Below are positions 1 to 7,476 of a stretch of DNA of 32,470 bases, piece by piece (the first letter of the stretch is position 1; each line of letters begins with the position of its first letter). The translations under genes were made by a program, and so were the position numbers. A model generated the notes under the pieces. The model had not been told where the DNA came from, searched no databases, and saw only the letters and a program-made list of their open reading frames with translations. Origin of the DNA: DATLNF01 sp046590575 (GTDB lineage Bacteria > Actinomycetota > Actinomycetes > BP-191); assembly GCA_046590575.1 (NCBI GenBank), contig JBKJUS010000088.1, positions 1 through 32,470 on the forward strand, written 5' to 3'.

Positions 1-422
1 GTCGGCGATGCGCTGGTCGGCCTCGGACTCGGTGCGGTGATCACGATGGTGCCGCTCATGCTCGATCCGTGAACCTGGCAGAAGTACGGATAGCTGCCGG
101 GCTGGGTGAACTGCACGCTGTGCGTGCTCCCAACCCCCTGCTGTTGCGGTGACGACGTGAACTTGTTGTCGGTCGAGGTGACGGTGTGCGGATTGGATCC
201 CGTCCACGTCCACGTGACGGTGGCGCCGACGGTGGCGCCTACGCGCGGCGGCAGAAACTCGTTGTCCGCTACCTGGACGCCGGCTGACTGTGCGGATGCC
301 GAGGGGACGGCGCCGGTGAGGAAAGTGGTCCCGGCGAGGAACCCGAGAACCAGGGCACACCCGATCCAGCGACCCTGGGCAAGCCGGAACGGGAAGCCAG
401 GTCGGGCAGAAGAAGAACGCAT
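1..422 (-). CDS. Secreted cupredoxin-like copper protein (3' end beyond window)
   Basis: Reading the minus strand from ATG at 422 gives about 140 residues before the window edge. Residues 18-45 are a signal peptide: a hydrophobic run followed by an Ala-rich cleavage region near SASA. The mature part has the small blue-copper pattern: His79 in NPHTVTS, then Cys115, His118 and Met122 in YFCQVHGSSM. The protein is therefore probably exported and carries one type 1 copper site, which in this family transfers electrons. After the fold a Pro/Ser/Thr-rich tail begins, perhaps a linker to a further domain or a wall anchor outside the window. It lies 25 bp after the universal-stress-like gene on the same strand, so it may be the last gene of the RubisCO operon. 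It also has its own possible promoter (TACGAT, 6 bp before the ATG). Redox partner unknown. Confidence 0.85.
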   Translation of the reverse strand, partial: MRSSSARPGFPFRLAQGRWIGCALVLGFLAGTTFLTGAVPSASAQSAGVQVADNEFLPPRVGATVGATVTWTWTGSNPHTVTSTDNKFTSSPQQQGVGSTHSVQFTQPGSYPYFCQVHGSSMSGTIVITAPSPRPTSASP

Positions 423-428
423 GACCGC

Positions 429-434
429 ATCGTA
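429..434 (-). promoter_or_regulatory. Candidate -10 element for leaderless cupredoxin transcript
   Basis: On the minus strand TACGAT (TANNNT type) ends exactly 6 bp before the cupredoxin ATG, and no Shine-Dalgarno sequence precedes that ATG. This spacing puts the transcription start at the start codon, as in actinobacterial leaderless genes. No convincing -35 box is visible. The call is inference from spacing. Confidence 0.4.
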
Positions 435-447
435 AAGCCGGGAGCGG

Positions 448-909
448 TCAGGCGTTGGCGCCGTCCCCGACGAGCTCGACGTGCAGGTGCTGGCCCGCAG
501 CGCCCTGCGCGCCGGCGATGTCGGCATCGTCAAGGTCCACCGGTATCAAGAGGAGCTCGGCCTGTCGGCTGACCGCGTATTCGGCAAGCGCGGCTCCGCC
601 GGTCGCCTCGGGCAGCCAGCCGAAAGCATCGACGCCCTGGCGACGAGCGTCTTCCACCTGCAGCGCGATGGCGTGCCGGCCAAGCTTCTCCAGGTCGACC
701 GGGTCGAGCGGGTGGTCGAAGGCGGCGGCCTCGCCCTCACCGGCCCAGATGGTCGGCCTTGGGCTGCTGAAGGTCGACGCCGCGGCGAGGTCGTACAGGA
801 TGACGGTCGCACCAGACTCTTTGGCCCGTGCGATCGCGGCGTCGACGGTCGAGGAGTACTGCCCGGAGTCATCGGTGCAGGCCACGATGCATCGCGCTAC
901 GTCAGTCAT
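448..909 (-). CDS. Universal stress protein (UspA-like), 153 aa
   Basis: The 153-residue length and alternating beta/alpha pattern fit a single UspA domain. The start reads RCIVACTDDS, like the first strand of the family with its acidic residue. A helix rich in Ala and Arg follows, then the strand ATVILYDL, and a late strand AELLLIPVDL. The ATP-binding glycine pattern of ATP-type Usp proteins is not clear near the C-terminus, so nucleotide binding is uncertain. The gene lies 60 bp after the desulfurase-like gene and 25 bp before the cupredoxin gene on the same strand, suggesting co-transcription with RubisCO. A role in stress or redox state during autotrophic growth is a guess from context only. 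Confidence 0.7.
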   Translation of the reverse strand: MTDVARCIVACTDDSGQYSSTVDAAIARAKESGATVILYDLAAASTFSSPRPTIWAGEGEAAAFDHPLDPVDLEKLGRHAIALQVEDARRQGVDAFGWLPEATGGAALAEYAVSRQAELLLIPVDLDDADIAGAQGAAGQHLHVELVGDGANA

Positions 910-969
910 GGTGATGGTCTGCCCGCTTGGGTCGAGACCATGCGTCCGACCGTGCCACCACCCCGCTTG

Positions 970-2172
970 CTAGCCAGCCAGCCGATCGAGTGCGGCGAGG
1001 AGGCGGTGGACTTCCTCGGCCGTGTTGTAGTGCACCAGGCCGACGCGCACCGCGCCGCCGCTCCCGGCCAGGCCGAGGACGCCCATGAGCTCCATCGCGT
1101 AGTAGTCACCGGACCACACGCAGATGTCCTCCGCGCCGAGCGCCTTGGCCACCTCGTCAGGGGACCAGCCGGCGACCGTCAGCGCCACGGTCGGCGTACG
1201 GCGGGCCGGGCTGCCGATGAGCGACACCGCATCGATCGCGGCCAGGCCGTCGAGCAACCCACGCAACAGGTCACGCTCGTACGACGCGATCGTCGTCATC
1301 GCGTCGAGCAGCCGCATGCGGCGGCTACCCGCAAGCGAGGACAGCGATGCGAGGTAGTCGACCGATGCGACAAGACCCGCCAGCAACTCGAATGCCATGG
1401 TGCCGGTCTCGAAGCGATCCGGCACCGCATCGGACGCGGGTGCGAGCTTGTCGGGGCGCAGCTCGGCAAGCAGTGCCGGGTCCGCGGCTGTGATGCCCAA
1501 GTGCGGACCGAAGAACTTGTACGACGAGCAGGCCCAGAAGTCCGCGCCGAGCGCCTGCATGTCGACCGGAACATGTGCTGTCGCGTGCACGCCGTCGACA
1601 TGCACGAGCGCGCCGGCGTCGTGCGCGATCGCCGCAATGCGGGCAACATCCGGCATGGTGCCCAGGGCATTACTGGCCGCAGTGACTGCGGCAAGACGGG
1701 TGCGCGGGCCTACGAGATCGGCGTACTGCGCGGCATCGAGCTCACCGGTTACGGTGTCGACCTCCGCCCAACGGACCTCGACGTCAGCCTCCTGGGCCGC
1801 GATCACCCAAGGTCGGATGTTGGCGTCGTGGTCGAGCCTGGAGACGACGATGTCGTCGCCCGACGCCCAGGTACGACGCAGCGCGCGAGACAACGCGAAG
1901 GTGACGGTCGTCATGTTGGGGCCGATGACCACACCGTCCGGGCTCGCACCGAGGAGGTCGGCAACAGCCTCTCGTGCGTCGTGCACCAGAGCATCTGCGC
2001 GCTCGGATGACGCGAAGTGACCGTGCCGGTTGGACATCGCAGAGCGCATCGCGGTGCCCACCGCTGCAGCCACCTGCTCGGGCACTTGCGTGCCGCCGGG
2101 CCCGTCGAGGTGCACCAGCCCTTCGGCAAGAGCGGGAAAGTGGGCCCGAGCAGCTGCCACGTCGAAACTCAT
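970..2172 (-). CDS. Cysteine-desulfurase-like class V PLP enzyme (VC1184-type), 400 aa
   Basis: This is a fold-type I, class V aminotransferase-family enzyme. The PLP lysine is Lys219 in SSYKFFGPHLG, Asp193 (HVDGVH) would hold the pyridine nitrogen, and His115 lies in LDHDAN. The end of the protein has the sequence typical of the VC1184-type cysteine-desulfurase-like group: CVWSGDYYA, then RVGLVHYNT. In SufS/CsdA the matching position carries the catalytic cysteine (GHHCA); here it is Tyr358. The enzyme is therefore probably not a normal cysteine desulfurase and its substrate is unknown. It starts 34 bp after cbbX on the same strand, which suggests a role linked to autotrophic growth, but that is inference. 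No clear ribosome binding site precedes the ATG. Confidence 0.85.
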   Translation of the reverse strand: MSFDVAAARAHFPALAEGLVHLDGPGGTQVPEQVAAAVGTAMRSAMSNRHGHFASSERADALVHDAREAVADLLGASPDGVVIGPNMTTVTFALSRALRRTWASGDDIVVSRLDHDANIRPWVIAAQEADVEVRWAEVDTVTGELDAAQYADLVGPRTRLAAVTAASNALGTMPDVARIAAIAHDAGALVHVDGVHATAHVPVDMQALGADFWACSSYKFFGPHLGITAADPALLAELRPDKLAPASDAVPDRFETGTMAFELLAGLVASVDYLASLSSLAGSRRMRLLDAMTTIASYERDLLRGLLDGLAAIDAVSLIGSPARRTPTVALTVAGWSPDEVAKALGAEDICVWSGDYYAMELMGVLGLAGSGGAVRVGLVHYNTAEEVHRLLAALDRLAG

Positions 2173-2206
2173 ACCCAGAAGTATCCCGGGTCGTGCGGCA
2201 TGGAGC

Positions 2207-3256
2207 TCAGTCGGGGCAGTCGGTGGAGACTTTGGAGTCGGTCTCCAGCGACACCTCGTCGTCGAAGACGCTGCTGGCCAACAGGTCCTCCGGAAGGATC
2301 AGCCGCAGCGCGTCACGGTCGACCGCGCCGCCGACTGCCACGAGACGTGCGGCGTGTCTGAGACGGGCCCGCTCGATCGCGTTGCGAATACTGCGGGCAT
2401 TGGCAAAGTGCGGCTGATCGCGGCGACGCTCGACGTAGTCGCGGAAGACCGGCTCGCTCTCCGGGGCCAGCTCGTAGCTCTGTTCGGCAAGCATCCGGTG
2501 GCCGATGACCACCAAGTCGTCGGCGTCGAACACCGGGAAGTCAAGGTGGTGCGCAATGCGCGAGCGCAGTCCAGGGTTGAGGTTGAAGAAGCCGTCCATC
2601 CGGTCGCGATAGCCGGCCAGGATGACGACGAGTCGGTCACGGTGCTCCTCCATCACCTGGAGCAGCATCTCGATCGCTTCCTGGCCGTAGTCTCGCTCGT
2701 TGTCCGGCCGGTGCAGCGCATAAGCCTCGTCGATGAAGAGCACGCCGCCCATCGCGCGTTTGAGCACCTCCTTCGTCTTGGGTGCGGTATGACCGACGTA
2801 CTGGCCGACGAGGTCTTCGCGGGTCGCCGTGACGAGGTGGTTGGACGGCAGGTAGCCGAGCGCGTGCAGGATCTCGGCCATCTTCGACGCGACGGTTGTC
2901 TTGCCCGTGCCCGGGGGCCCGGCAAAGCACATGTGCAGGTTGGGCCGCGAGGTATCGAGGCCGAAGCGCTCACGCAGTCGGGCGACGAGCAGCAGGGCCT
3001 CGATCTCCCGGAGCCGACGTTTGACGGGCGCCAGGCCGACAAGAGTGCTGTCGAGCTCGTCGAGGATGCGATCGACGCCGAGCTCAGCCCGCATCGCCGC
3101 GAGGTCGGCAGTTGCCCCCTCGGGCAGCGTCTCCGTCGTGACGACATCCGGCGTCGCGACCTCGGACACCACCGGTTCGGATGCGTCCACAGAGTGCGCG
3201 GGACCTGCGCCGGTCGGGCGCGGGATCCCGAACCCTTTAGGAGTATCGCTCGCCAT
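2207..3256 (-). CDS. cbbX: CbbX, AAA+ RubisCO activase (red type), 349 aa
   Basis: CbbX uses ATP to pull on the C-terminus of red-type RubisCO large subunits and release inhibitory sugar phosphates. Visible motifs are Walker A GPPGTGKT (113-120), pore-loop Tyr153 in GQYVG, Walker B GVLFIDEA (171-178), sensor 1 VILAGY (211-216) and a likely arginine finger in GLRSRI (229-234). The AAA+ part starts near residue 50 at DLAAMRAELG. About 45 residues before it, and an acidic tail after LLASSVF, make the protein longer than the roughly 300-residue proteobacterial CbbX. The ATG at 3256 lies inside cbbS, a 20-bp overlap implying translational coupling. Gene order cbbL-cbbS-cbbX is typical of red-type RubisCO. 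Confidence 0.95.
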   Translation of the reverse strand: MASDTPKGFGIPRPTGAGPAHSVDASEPVVSEVATPDVVTTETLPEGATADLAAMRAELGVDRILDELDSTLVGLAPVKRRLREIEALLLVARLRERFGLDTSRPNLHMCFAGPPGTGKTTVASKMAEILHALGYLPSNHLVTATREDLVGQYVGHTAPKTKEVLKRAMGGVLFIDEAYALHRPDNERDYGQEAIEMLLQVMEEHRDRLVVILAGYRDRMDGFFNLNPGLRSRIAHHLDFPVFDADDLVVIGHRMLAEQSYELAPESEPVFRDYVERRRDQPHFANARSIRNAIERARLRHAARLVAVGGAVDRDALRLILPEDLLASSVFDDEVSLETDSKVSTDCPD

Positions 3257-3653
3257 GTGGCCGATCTGCCGCGTAGGAGTGGGCGTTGTATCGGATCGTA
3301 CGACCAGGGGCAGCGGAGCGGTTGAGACGGAAGCCCGGCTCCGTGACCGGCCGCTGGACGAGGAAGCTCAGCGCGATCGTCTCTCGGCCCTTGCTGTTGT
3401 CGAAGGCGCTCACCTTGACGTACTGCCCGGGGAACGCCGAGCGACACGCCTGGATCTCCATCAACGCAGCCCGCGGGTCGGTGAGATCGAACATCGGCAG
3501 ACCCCACAGCTCCCAGTAGATATTGCGCGGGTGCGGGTCGTCGGTGTACTCCACCGAGATGGCCCACCCGTGGCCGTGTGCATAGGCCAGCTGGGCCTCG
3601 ATCTCATCGTCGTCGAAGTCCGGGAGCATGCCAAAAGTGCCTTGGGTGATCAC
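3237..3653 (-). CDS. cbbS: RubisCO small subunit, red type, 138 aa
   Basis: This is the small subunit of form I ribulose-1,5-bisphosphate carboxylase/oxygenase. The N-terminus ITQGTFGMLPD, the SVEYTDDPHPRN segment and YWELWGLPMFDL are family hallmarks. After the core there is an extension of about 35 residues (from PVTEPGF to HGERYS) that forms the extra beta-hairpin of red-type small subunits. The GTG start at 3653 is preferred because ITQGTF aligns with known N-termini and AGAGGAG lies 8 bp upstream. The gene begins 11 bp after cbbL and its last 20 bp overlap cbbX. Confidence 0.96.
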   Translation of the reverse strand: MITQGTFGMLPDFDDDEIEAQLAYAHGHGWAISVEYTDDPHPRNIYWELWGLPMFDLTDPRAALMEIQACRSAFPGQYVKVSAFDNSKGRETIALSFLVQRPVTEPGFRLNRSAAPGRTIRYNAHSYAADRPHGERYS

Positions 3654-3664
3654 GGGTGCTCCTC

Positions 3665-5116
3665 TTAGGACGACGTCGGAACGACGTCAGCGGTGTCGGT
3701 CGACGCGTAGTCGAAGGTGATGCTGCCCCAGGTGTCGAGTGCGGCGAGCAGGGCGGGGTTGGTCTTGGCTGCGCCGCGCAGGATGTCCTCGCCCTCGGTG
3801 AAGAGGTCCTTGCCCTCGTTCCGCGCCTTCACGCAGGCCTCGACTGCCACCCGGTTGGCTTCCGCGCCCGCCGCGATGCCCATCGGGTGACCGATGGTGC
3901 CGCCGCCGAACTGCAGGATGGTGTCCTCGCCGAGGTAGTGCATGAGCTGGTGGGTCTGGCCGGCGTGGATGCCGCCGGACGCGACGGGCATGACGCCGGG
4001 CATCGACGCCCACGGCTGGTCGAAGTAGATGCCGTGCGCCGGGTCGATCTCGATGAAGTCCTTGCGCAGGGTGTCGTAGAAGCCGGCCACCATCCCGGGG
4101 TCACCCTCGAGCTTGCCGACGACGGTCCCGGCGTGCAGGTGGTCCACCCCCAGCAGGCGGCACCACTTGGCGATCACCCGGAAGCTCACGCCGTGACTCT
4201 TCTGCCGCGTGTAGGTGCCGTGTCCGGCGCGGTGCAGATGCAGGAGTACGCCGTTCTTGCGCGCCCACTTCGACATCGAAGTCATGGCCGTGTAGCCGAC
4301 CGTGAGGTCCATCATGATGACGTTGCTGCCGATCTCCTTGGCGAACTCGGCTCGCTCGTACATCGCCTCCATCGTGCCGGCCGTGACGTTCATGTAGTGG
4401 CCCTTGATCTCGCCGGTGCGCTCCTGCGCCCGCTCGATGCCTTCCATGGCGTAGAGGAAGCGCTCGCGCCAGCGCATGAAGGGCTGGCTGTTGATGTTCT
4501 CGTCGTCCTTGGTGAAGTCGAGACCACCGCGCAAGCCCTCGTAGACCACGCGACCGTAGTTGCGGGCCGAGAGGCCGAGCTTGGGCTTCACCGTGCAGCC
4601 GATGAGCGGGCGACCGTACTTGTTCAGCATCTCCCGTTCTACGACGATGCCATGCGGCGGGCCGTCGAAGGTCTTGATGTAGGCGACCGGAATCCGCATG
4701 TCCTCCAGGCGTAGCGCCTTGAGAGCCTTGAAGCCGAACACGTTGCCGATGATCGACGAGGTGAGGTTGGCGATCGAACCCTCTTCGAAGAGGTCGAGGT
4801 CGTAGGCGATGTAGGCGATGAACTGCTCGGGATTGCCGGGCACCGGGTCGACCCGATAGCACTTGCCCTGGTAGCGGGTGTGGTCGGTCAGCCGGTCGGT
4901 CCACACCACGGTCCAGGTCGCCGTCGAGGACTCCCCGGCGACTGCAGCGCCGGCCTCTTCGGGGTCAACCCCTGGTTGGGGAGTGAGCCGGAACGCCGCG
5001 ATGATGTCGGTGTCCTTGGGCTCATAGTCGGGGCGCCAATAGCCCATCTTCTTGTAGGGCAACACGCCCGCGCTCCAGCGGTCGGTCTGTGCCTCGCCGT
5101 TCGTCGTCGTTGTCAT
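3665..5116 (-). CDS. cbbL: RubisCO large subunit, form I red type (IC/ID/IE clade), 483 aa
   Basis: The carboxylase of the Calvin cycle: ribulose-1,5-bisphosphate plus CO2 gives two 3-phosphoglycerates. All expected active-site residues are present: Lys177 and Lys179 in TVKPKLGLS, the carbamylated Lys203 with Asp205 and Glu206 in DFTKDDE, His295, Arg296 and His299 in HLHRAGHG, loop-6 Lys335 in VVGKLEG, Ser380 in ASGGIH, and the phosphate-binding GGGTIGHP. Length is normal for form I. The N-terminal sequence (YKKMGYWRPDYEP), the CbbX gene and the long CbbS tail place it on the red side. Actinobacterial red-type enzymes have been called form IC or IE; a tree is needed to choose. It is the first gene of the operon and divergent from cbbR. 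Active-site integrity argues against a RubisCO-like protein. Confidence 0.98.
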   Translation of the reverse strand: MTTTTNGEAQTDRWSAGVLPYKKMGYWRPDYEPKDTDIIAAFRLTPQPGVDPEEAGAAVAGESSTATWTVVWTDRLTDHTRYQGKCYRVDPVPGNPEQFIAYIAYDLDLFEEGSIANLTSSIIGNVFGFKALKALRLEDMRIPVAYIKTFDGPPHGIVVEREMLNKYGRPLIGCTVKPKLGLSARNYGRVVYEGLRGGLDFTKDDENINSQPFMRWRERFLYAMEGIERAQERTGEIKGHYMNVTAGTMEAMYERAEFAKEIGSNVIMMDLTVGYTAMTSMSKWARKNGVLLHLHRAGHGTYTRQKSHGVSFRVIAKWCRLLGVDHLHAGTVVGKLEGDPGMVAGFYDTLRKDFIEIDPAHGIYFDQPWASMPGVMPVASGGIHAGQTHQLMHYLGEDTILQFGGGTIGHPMGIAAGAEANRVAVEACVKARNEGKDLFTEGEDILRGAAKTNPALLAALDTWGSITFDYASTDTADVVPTSS

Positions 5117-5149
5117 GGCCCCACCGTGCCAGAATGACTTTCTGCGGTC

Positions 5150-5175
5150 TATGATGAATTTGCTTCCAACTCATC
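5150..5175. promoter_or_regulatory. cbbR/cbbL divergent control region: -10 box and candidate CbbR dyad
   Basis: The 70 bp between cbbL and cbbR is AT-richer than its surroundings. TATGAT at 5150-5155 on the plus strand is a good -10 for cbbR. Overlapping it is an inverted repeat, GATGA (5153-5157) and TCATC (5171-5175), separated by 13 bp. LysR-type regulators bind such interrupted dyads, and the overlap with the cbbR promoter fits autorepression plus divergent activation of cbbL. The arms are short, so the operator call is tentative. Confidence 0.4.
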
Positions 5176-5186
5176 GGTGAATACTT

Positions 5187-6122
5187 ATGACTCTGAACCA
5201 GCTGCGAACGTTCCTCACGGTGGTCGACCTCGGCTCGGTGCGGGCCGCCGCTGACCAGCTGGTGGTCTCCCAGCCCGCAGTGTCGGGCGCGATCGCCGAG
5301 TTGGCCCGCGAGCTGGGCGTGGACCTGGTGAAGCGCGACGGCCGCGGCCTGCGGATCACGCCAGCCGGCATGGCGTTCGCCGACGCCGTACGTATGTCCA
5401 TTCAGCACCTCGATCGCGGCGTGCGGATCGCCCGTAGCGTCGAGGAACCCGGCCAGGGCACCGTGTGCATCGGCGCCATCGCCACCGCGGCCGAGCGCCT
5501 GCTCCTGCCTCTCCTCGCGGCGTTTCGGCACGAACATCCCCAGGCGGCCGTCACCCTGCAGGTCGGCAACCGAGCGACGATGTGGGACTCACTTCGCCAC
5601 CACGATGCCGACCTCGTCGTCGCGGGGCGGCCGCCACCGTCGGTCGCCGCCGAGGTGCTGGGTCGCGCGACCAATACCCTCGTCGTCGTCGGCCGACCGG
5701 AGTCAGCCGGCCGGTCGCGACGGCACCTGCTGACCTTCCTGGCGACCGCGACCTGGCTGCTGCGGGAGGAGGGCTCGGGCACGCGCATTGCCACCGACGA
5801 GCTGCTCCGCGAGCTCGATCTGGACCCACCGCGCATGGTGCTTGGCTCCAACGGGGCCGTCGAAGAGGCGATCGTCGCAGGGTTCGGCGTCGGCGTACTC
5901 CCGCTGCGCGCCGTGGGCCCGCGACTCGACGCAGGCACCGTGGCTCAACTGGCCTGCCCAGGAACGCCCATGGACCGGCCCTGGCACCTCGCGGCGCTGG
6001 CCGACGTCACGCTGTCGCCCACCGCCTTCCTGGCTGCGAGGTCGTTGCTGACGGCGCCGGGCGGCTTCACCCCGACCACGGCAGCGCGGCGTCTGCTCGC
6101 GTGCCAGATCCGTCCGGCATAG
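5187..6122 (+). CDS. cbbR: CbbR, LysR-type regulator of the CBB operon, 311 aa
   Basis: Residues 1-60 form the winged helix-turn-helix of the LysR family (MTLNQLRTFL, then AADQLVVSQPAVSGAI and LRITPAG). A linker helix and a two-lobed effector-binding domain follow (about 90-295). Being divergent from cbbL with 70 bp between starts is the standard arrangement for CbbR, which activates cbb genes in response to metabolites such as RuBP, ATP or NADPH in other bacteria. The effector here cannot be read from sequence. The start ATG matches the usual LysR N-terminus; no strong Shine-Dalgarno sequence is seen. The name rests on context and could be another LysR protein, though position makes that unlikely. 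Confidence 0.88.
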   Translation: MTLNQLRTFLTVVDLGSVRAAADQLVVSQPAVSGAIAELARELGVDLVKRDGRGLRITPAGMAFADAVRMSIQHLDRGVRIARSVEEPGQGTVCIGAIATAAERLLLPLLAAFRHEHPQAAVTLQVGNRATMWDSLRHHDADLVVAGRPPPSVAAEVLGRATNTLVVVGRPESAGRSRRHLLTFLATATWLLREEGSGTRIATDELLRELDLDPPRMVLGSNGAVEEAIVAGFGVGVLPLRAVGPRLDAGTVAQLACPGTPMDRPWHLAALADVTLSPTAFLAARSLLTAPGGFTPTTAARRLLACQIRPA

Positions 6123-6254
6123 CTCAATTGGGCGATGTGCCTGAGACCGCAACAATCCCATGCTTGCAGAGGTGCCAGCTCGGCCCTGGCCAGACAAGAA
6201 GCTGCGGGCGATCGTCAGCGCGCCATGCAGGCCCGTCGGGCTGGCGCGAGTGAA

Positions 6255-6273
6255 CGAGCTCACGCCGAGCTCG
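6255..6273. terminator. Small hairpin between convergent cbbR and histidine kinase genes
   Basis: CGAGCTC and GAGCTCG form a perfect 7-bp stem with a 5-base loop inside the 172-bp gap between the convergent ends of cbbR and the kinase gene. There is no T-run on either side. It may act as a weak two-way terminator. I saw no gene or other structure in the rest of this gap (6123-6294). Confidence 0.3.
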
Positions 6274-6294
6274 ATCGCAGCACGGGCGGGCACC

Positions 6295-7476
6295 CTAGGT
6301 CGTCGACCCCGCCAGGGCAGTGGGCAGCCGCACGCTGACGCTCGTGCCCTGCCCCGGGAAAGACCGCACGAGCAGGGTGGCCCCTAGCAGACCGGCCCGC
6401 TCATGCATGCCGGCCAACCCGTAACTGGTCGGGCCGGCCGGGCGGGACGTGTCAAAGCCGACGCCGTCGTCGGCAACGGTGAAGACCACGGAGTCGCCAT
6501 GGTGGACGAGGGTGACGTCGACCCGGGACGCTTGGGCGTGCTTGACGACGTTCTGCATGGTCTCCTGCGCGATCCGGAAGAGCGCGGTCTCGACGTGCGG
6601 AGCGAGGCCGCACTCGACGAGATCGACCCGCGCATCGAGACCCGCGCCGAGGTTTGCAGCCACCGAGGTGATCGCGGCGCTCAGTCCGAGGTCATCCAGC
6701 AGCGTCGGGCGAAGGCCGGTGATGGCCCGGCGCGAGTCTTGCAAAGCCTCGGACAGCAACCCCTCCGTGGCCCTGAGCTCGTCCAGCACAGCGGGTTCGC
6801 CGGTCAATGAGAGTGCGGCGCGCAGGTGGTACCACGCACTGATGAGGCGCTGGCTGATCCCGTCATGGATCTCGCCGGCGATTCGGCGGCGATCCAACTC
6901 CTGGAGCTCGATCGTCCGTACGGCGAAGTCCGCCAGCTCAGCCTCCCGCCGTTGCAGCCGGTCGTGCAGCACTGCCCCCTCGACAATCCCGGCCACCAAC
7001 GAGGCGACCTCCTCCAGGCGCGCGACGATGTCGACACCGAAGTGCCGCGGGTCGTGGGCGTGCACGTTGAGCACGCCCACGACCGTGTCGGGCGGACGCA
7101 GCAGCGGCACCGACACGAGCGAGCAGAAATCCTCACCGCGCAATGCCGGGATGTAGCGGTAACGACGATCGGACCACTTGTCAGGAACGACCGCAGGACG
7201 TCCCCGCTGCGCCACCCAGCCGGCGATGCCCTCACCCATGGGCAGCCTGATCGTGCCGGCGAGTGCGTCGAACTCCTCAGGTGTAGCCCCCATGAGGACG
7301 ACTTCCGCAGTGTCCCGGTCGACGACGTGCACGAAGCACGCGTCAGCAGCGGTGCAGGCCACGACGAGGCGCGCGACGTGCCGCAGAAGGGAGCGCAGAT
7401 CCCGCTCTTCGCCAGCGATGGAGATGATGTCGCGCAGCAGCGCGGTCCAACCCGGCTCGCCCGCCGAGTCACTCAC
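6295..7476 (-). CDS. GAF-domain sensor histidine kinase, NarL/HisKA_3 type, 393 aa
   Basis: A two-component sensor kinase. A GAF domain spans about residues 20-165 and a short coiled coil 170-195. The HisKA_3 dimerisation helix carries phospho-acceptor His204 in RRRIAGEIHDGISQRL, and the ATPase domain has the N-box around Asn309, DDGVGF (336-341) and SYGLAGMHERA. No membrane segment or signal peptide is visible, so it should sense a cytoplasmic signal through GAF (ligand, redox or gas; unknown). The GTG start overlaps the response regulator stop by 4 bp, making the two a coupled pair. The pair lies between cbbR and prk, so control of carbon fixation is a reasonable but unproven role. Confidence 0.9.
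   Translation of the reverse strand: MSDSAGEPGWTALLRDIISIAGEERDLRSLLRHVARLVVACTAADACFVHVVDRDTAEVVLMGATPEEFDALAGTIRLPMGEGIAGWVAQRGRPAVVPDKWSDRRYRYIPALRGEDFCSLVSVPLLRPPDTVVGVLNVHAHDPRHFGVDIVARLEEVASLVAGIVEGAVLHDRLQRREAELADFAVRTIELQELDRRRIAGEIHDGISQRLISAWYHLRAALSLTGEPAVLDELRATEGLLSEALQDSRRAITGLRPTLLDDLGLSAAITSVAANLGAGLDARVDLVECGLAPHVETALFRIAQETMQNVVKHAQASRVDVTLVHHGDSVVFTVADDGVGFDTSRPAGPTSYGLAGMHERAGLLGATLLVRSFPGQGTSVSVRLPTALAGSTT

Noticed and set aside
106..435. Plus-strand 109-codon frame at the left edge.
   Set aside because: Antisense to the cupredoxin gene, which has a signal peptide and copper ligands.
481..2010. Long open frame on the plus strand (509 codons) antisense to the usp and desulfurase-like genes.
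   Set aside because: Its product is Arg/Gly/Asp-rich with no domain, and the opposite strand encodes clear families. High GC produces such shadows; the same applies to plus-strand frames at 2030-3325 and 3656-4714 and the minus-strand frame at 8168-9385.
3665..5116. Possibility that the large subunit is a RubisCO-like (form IV) protein.
   Set aside because: All catalytic residues are intact and a small subunit and CbbX follow.
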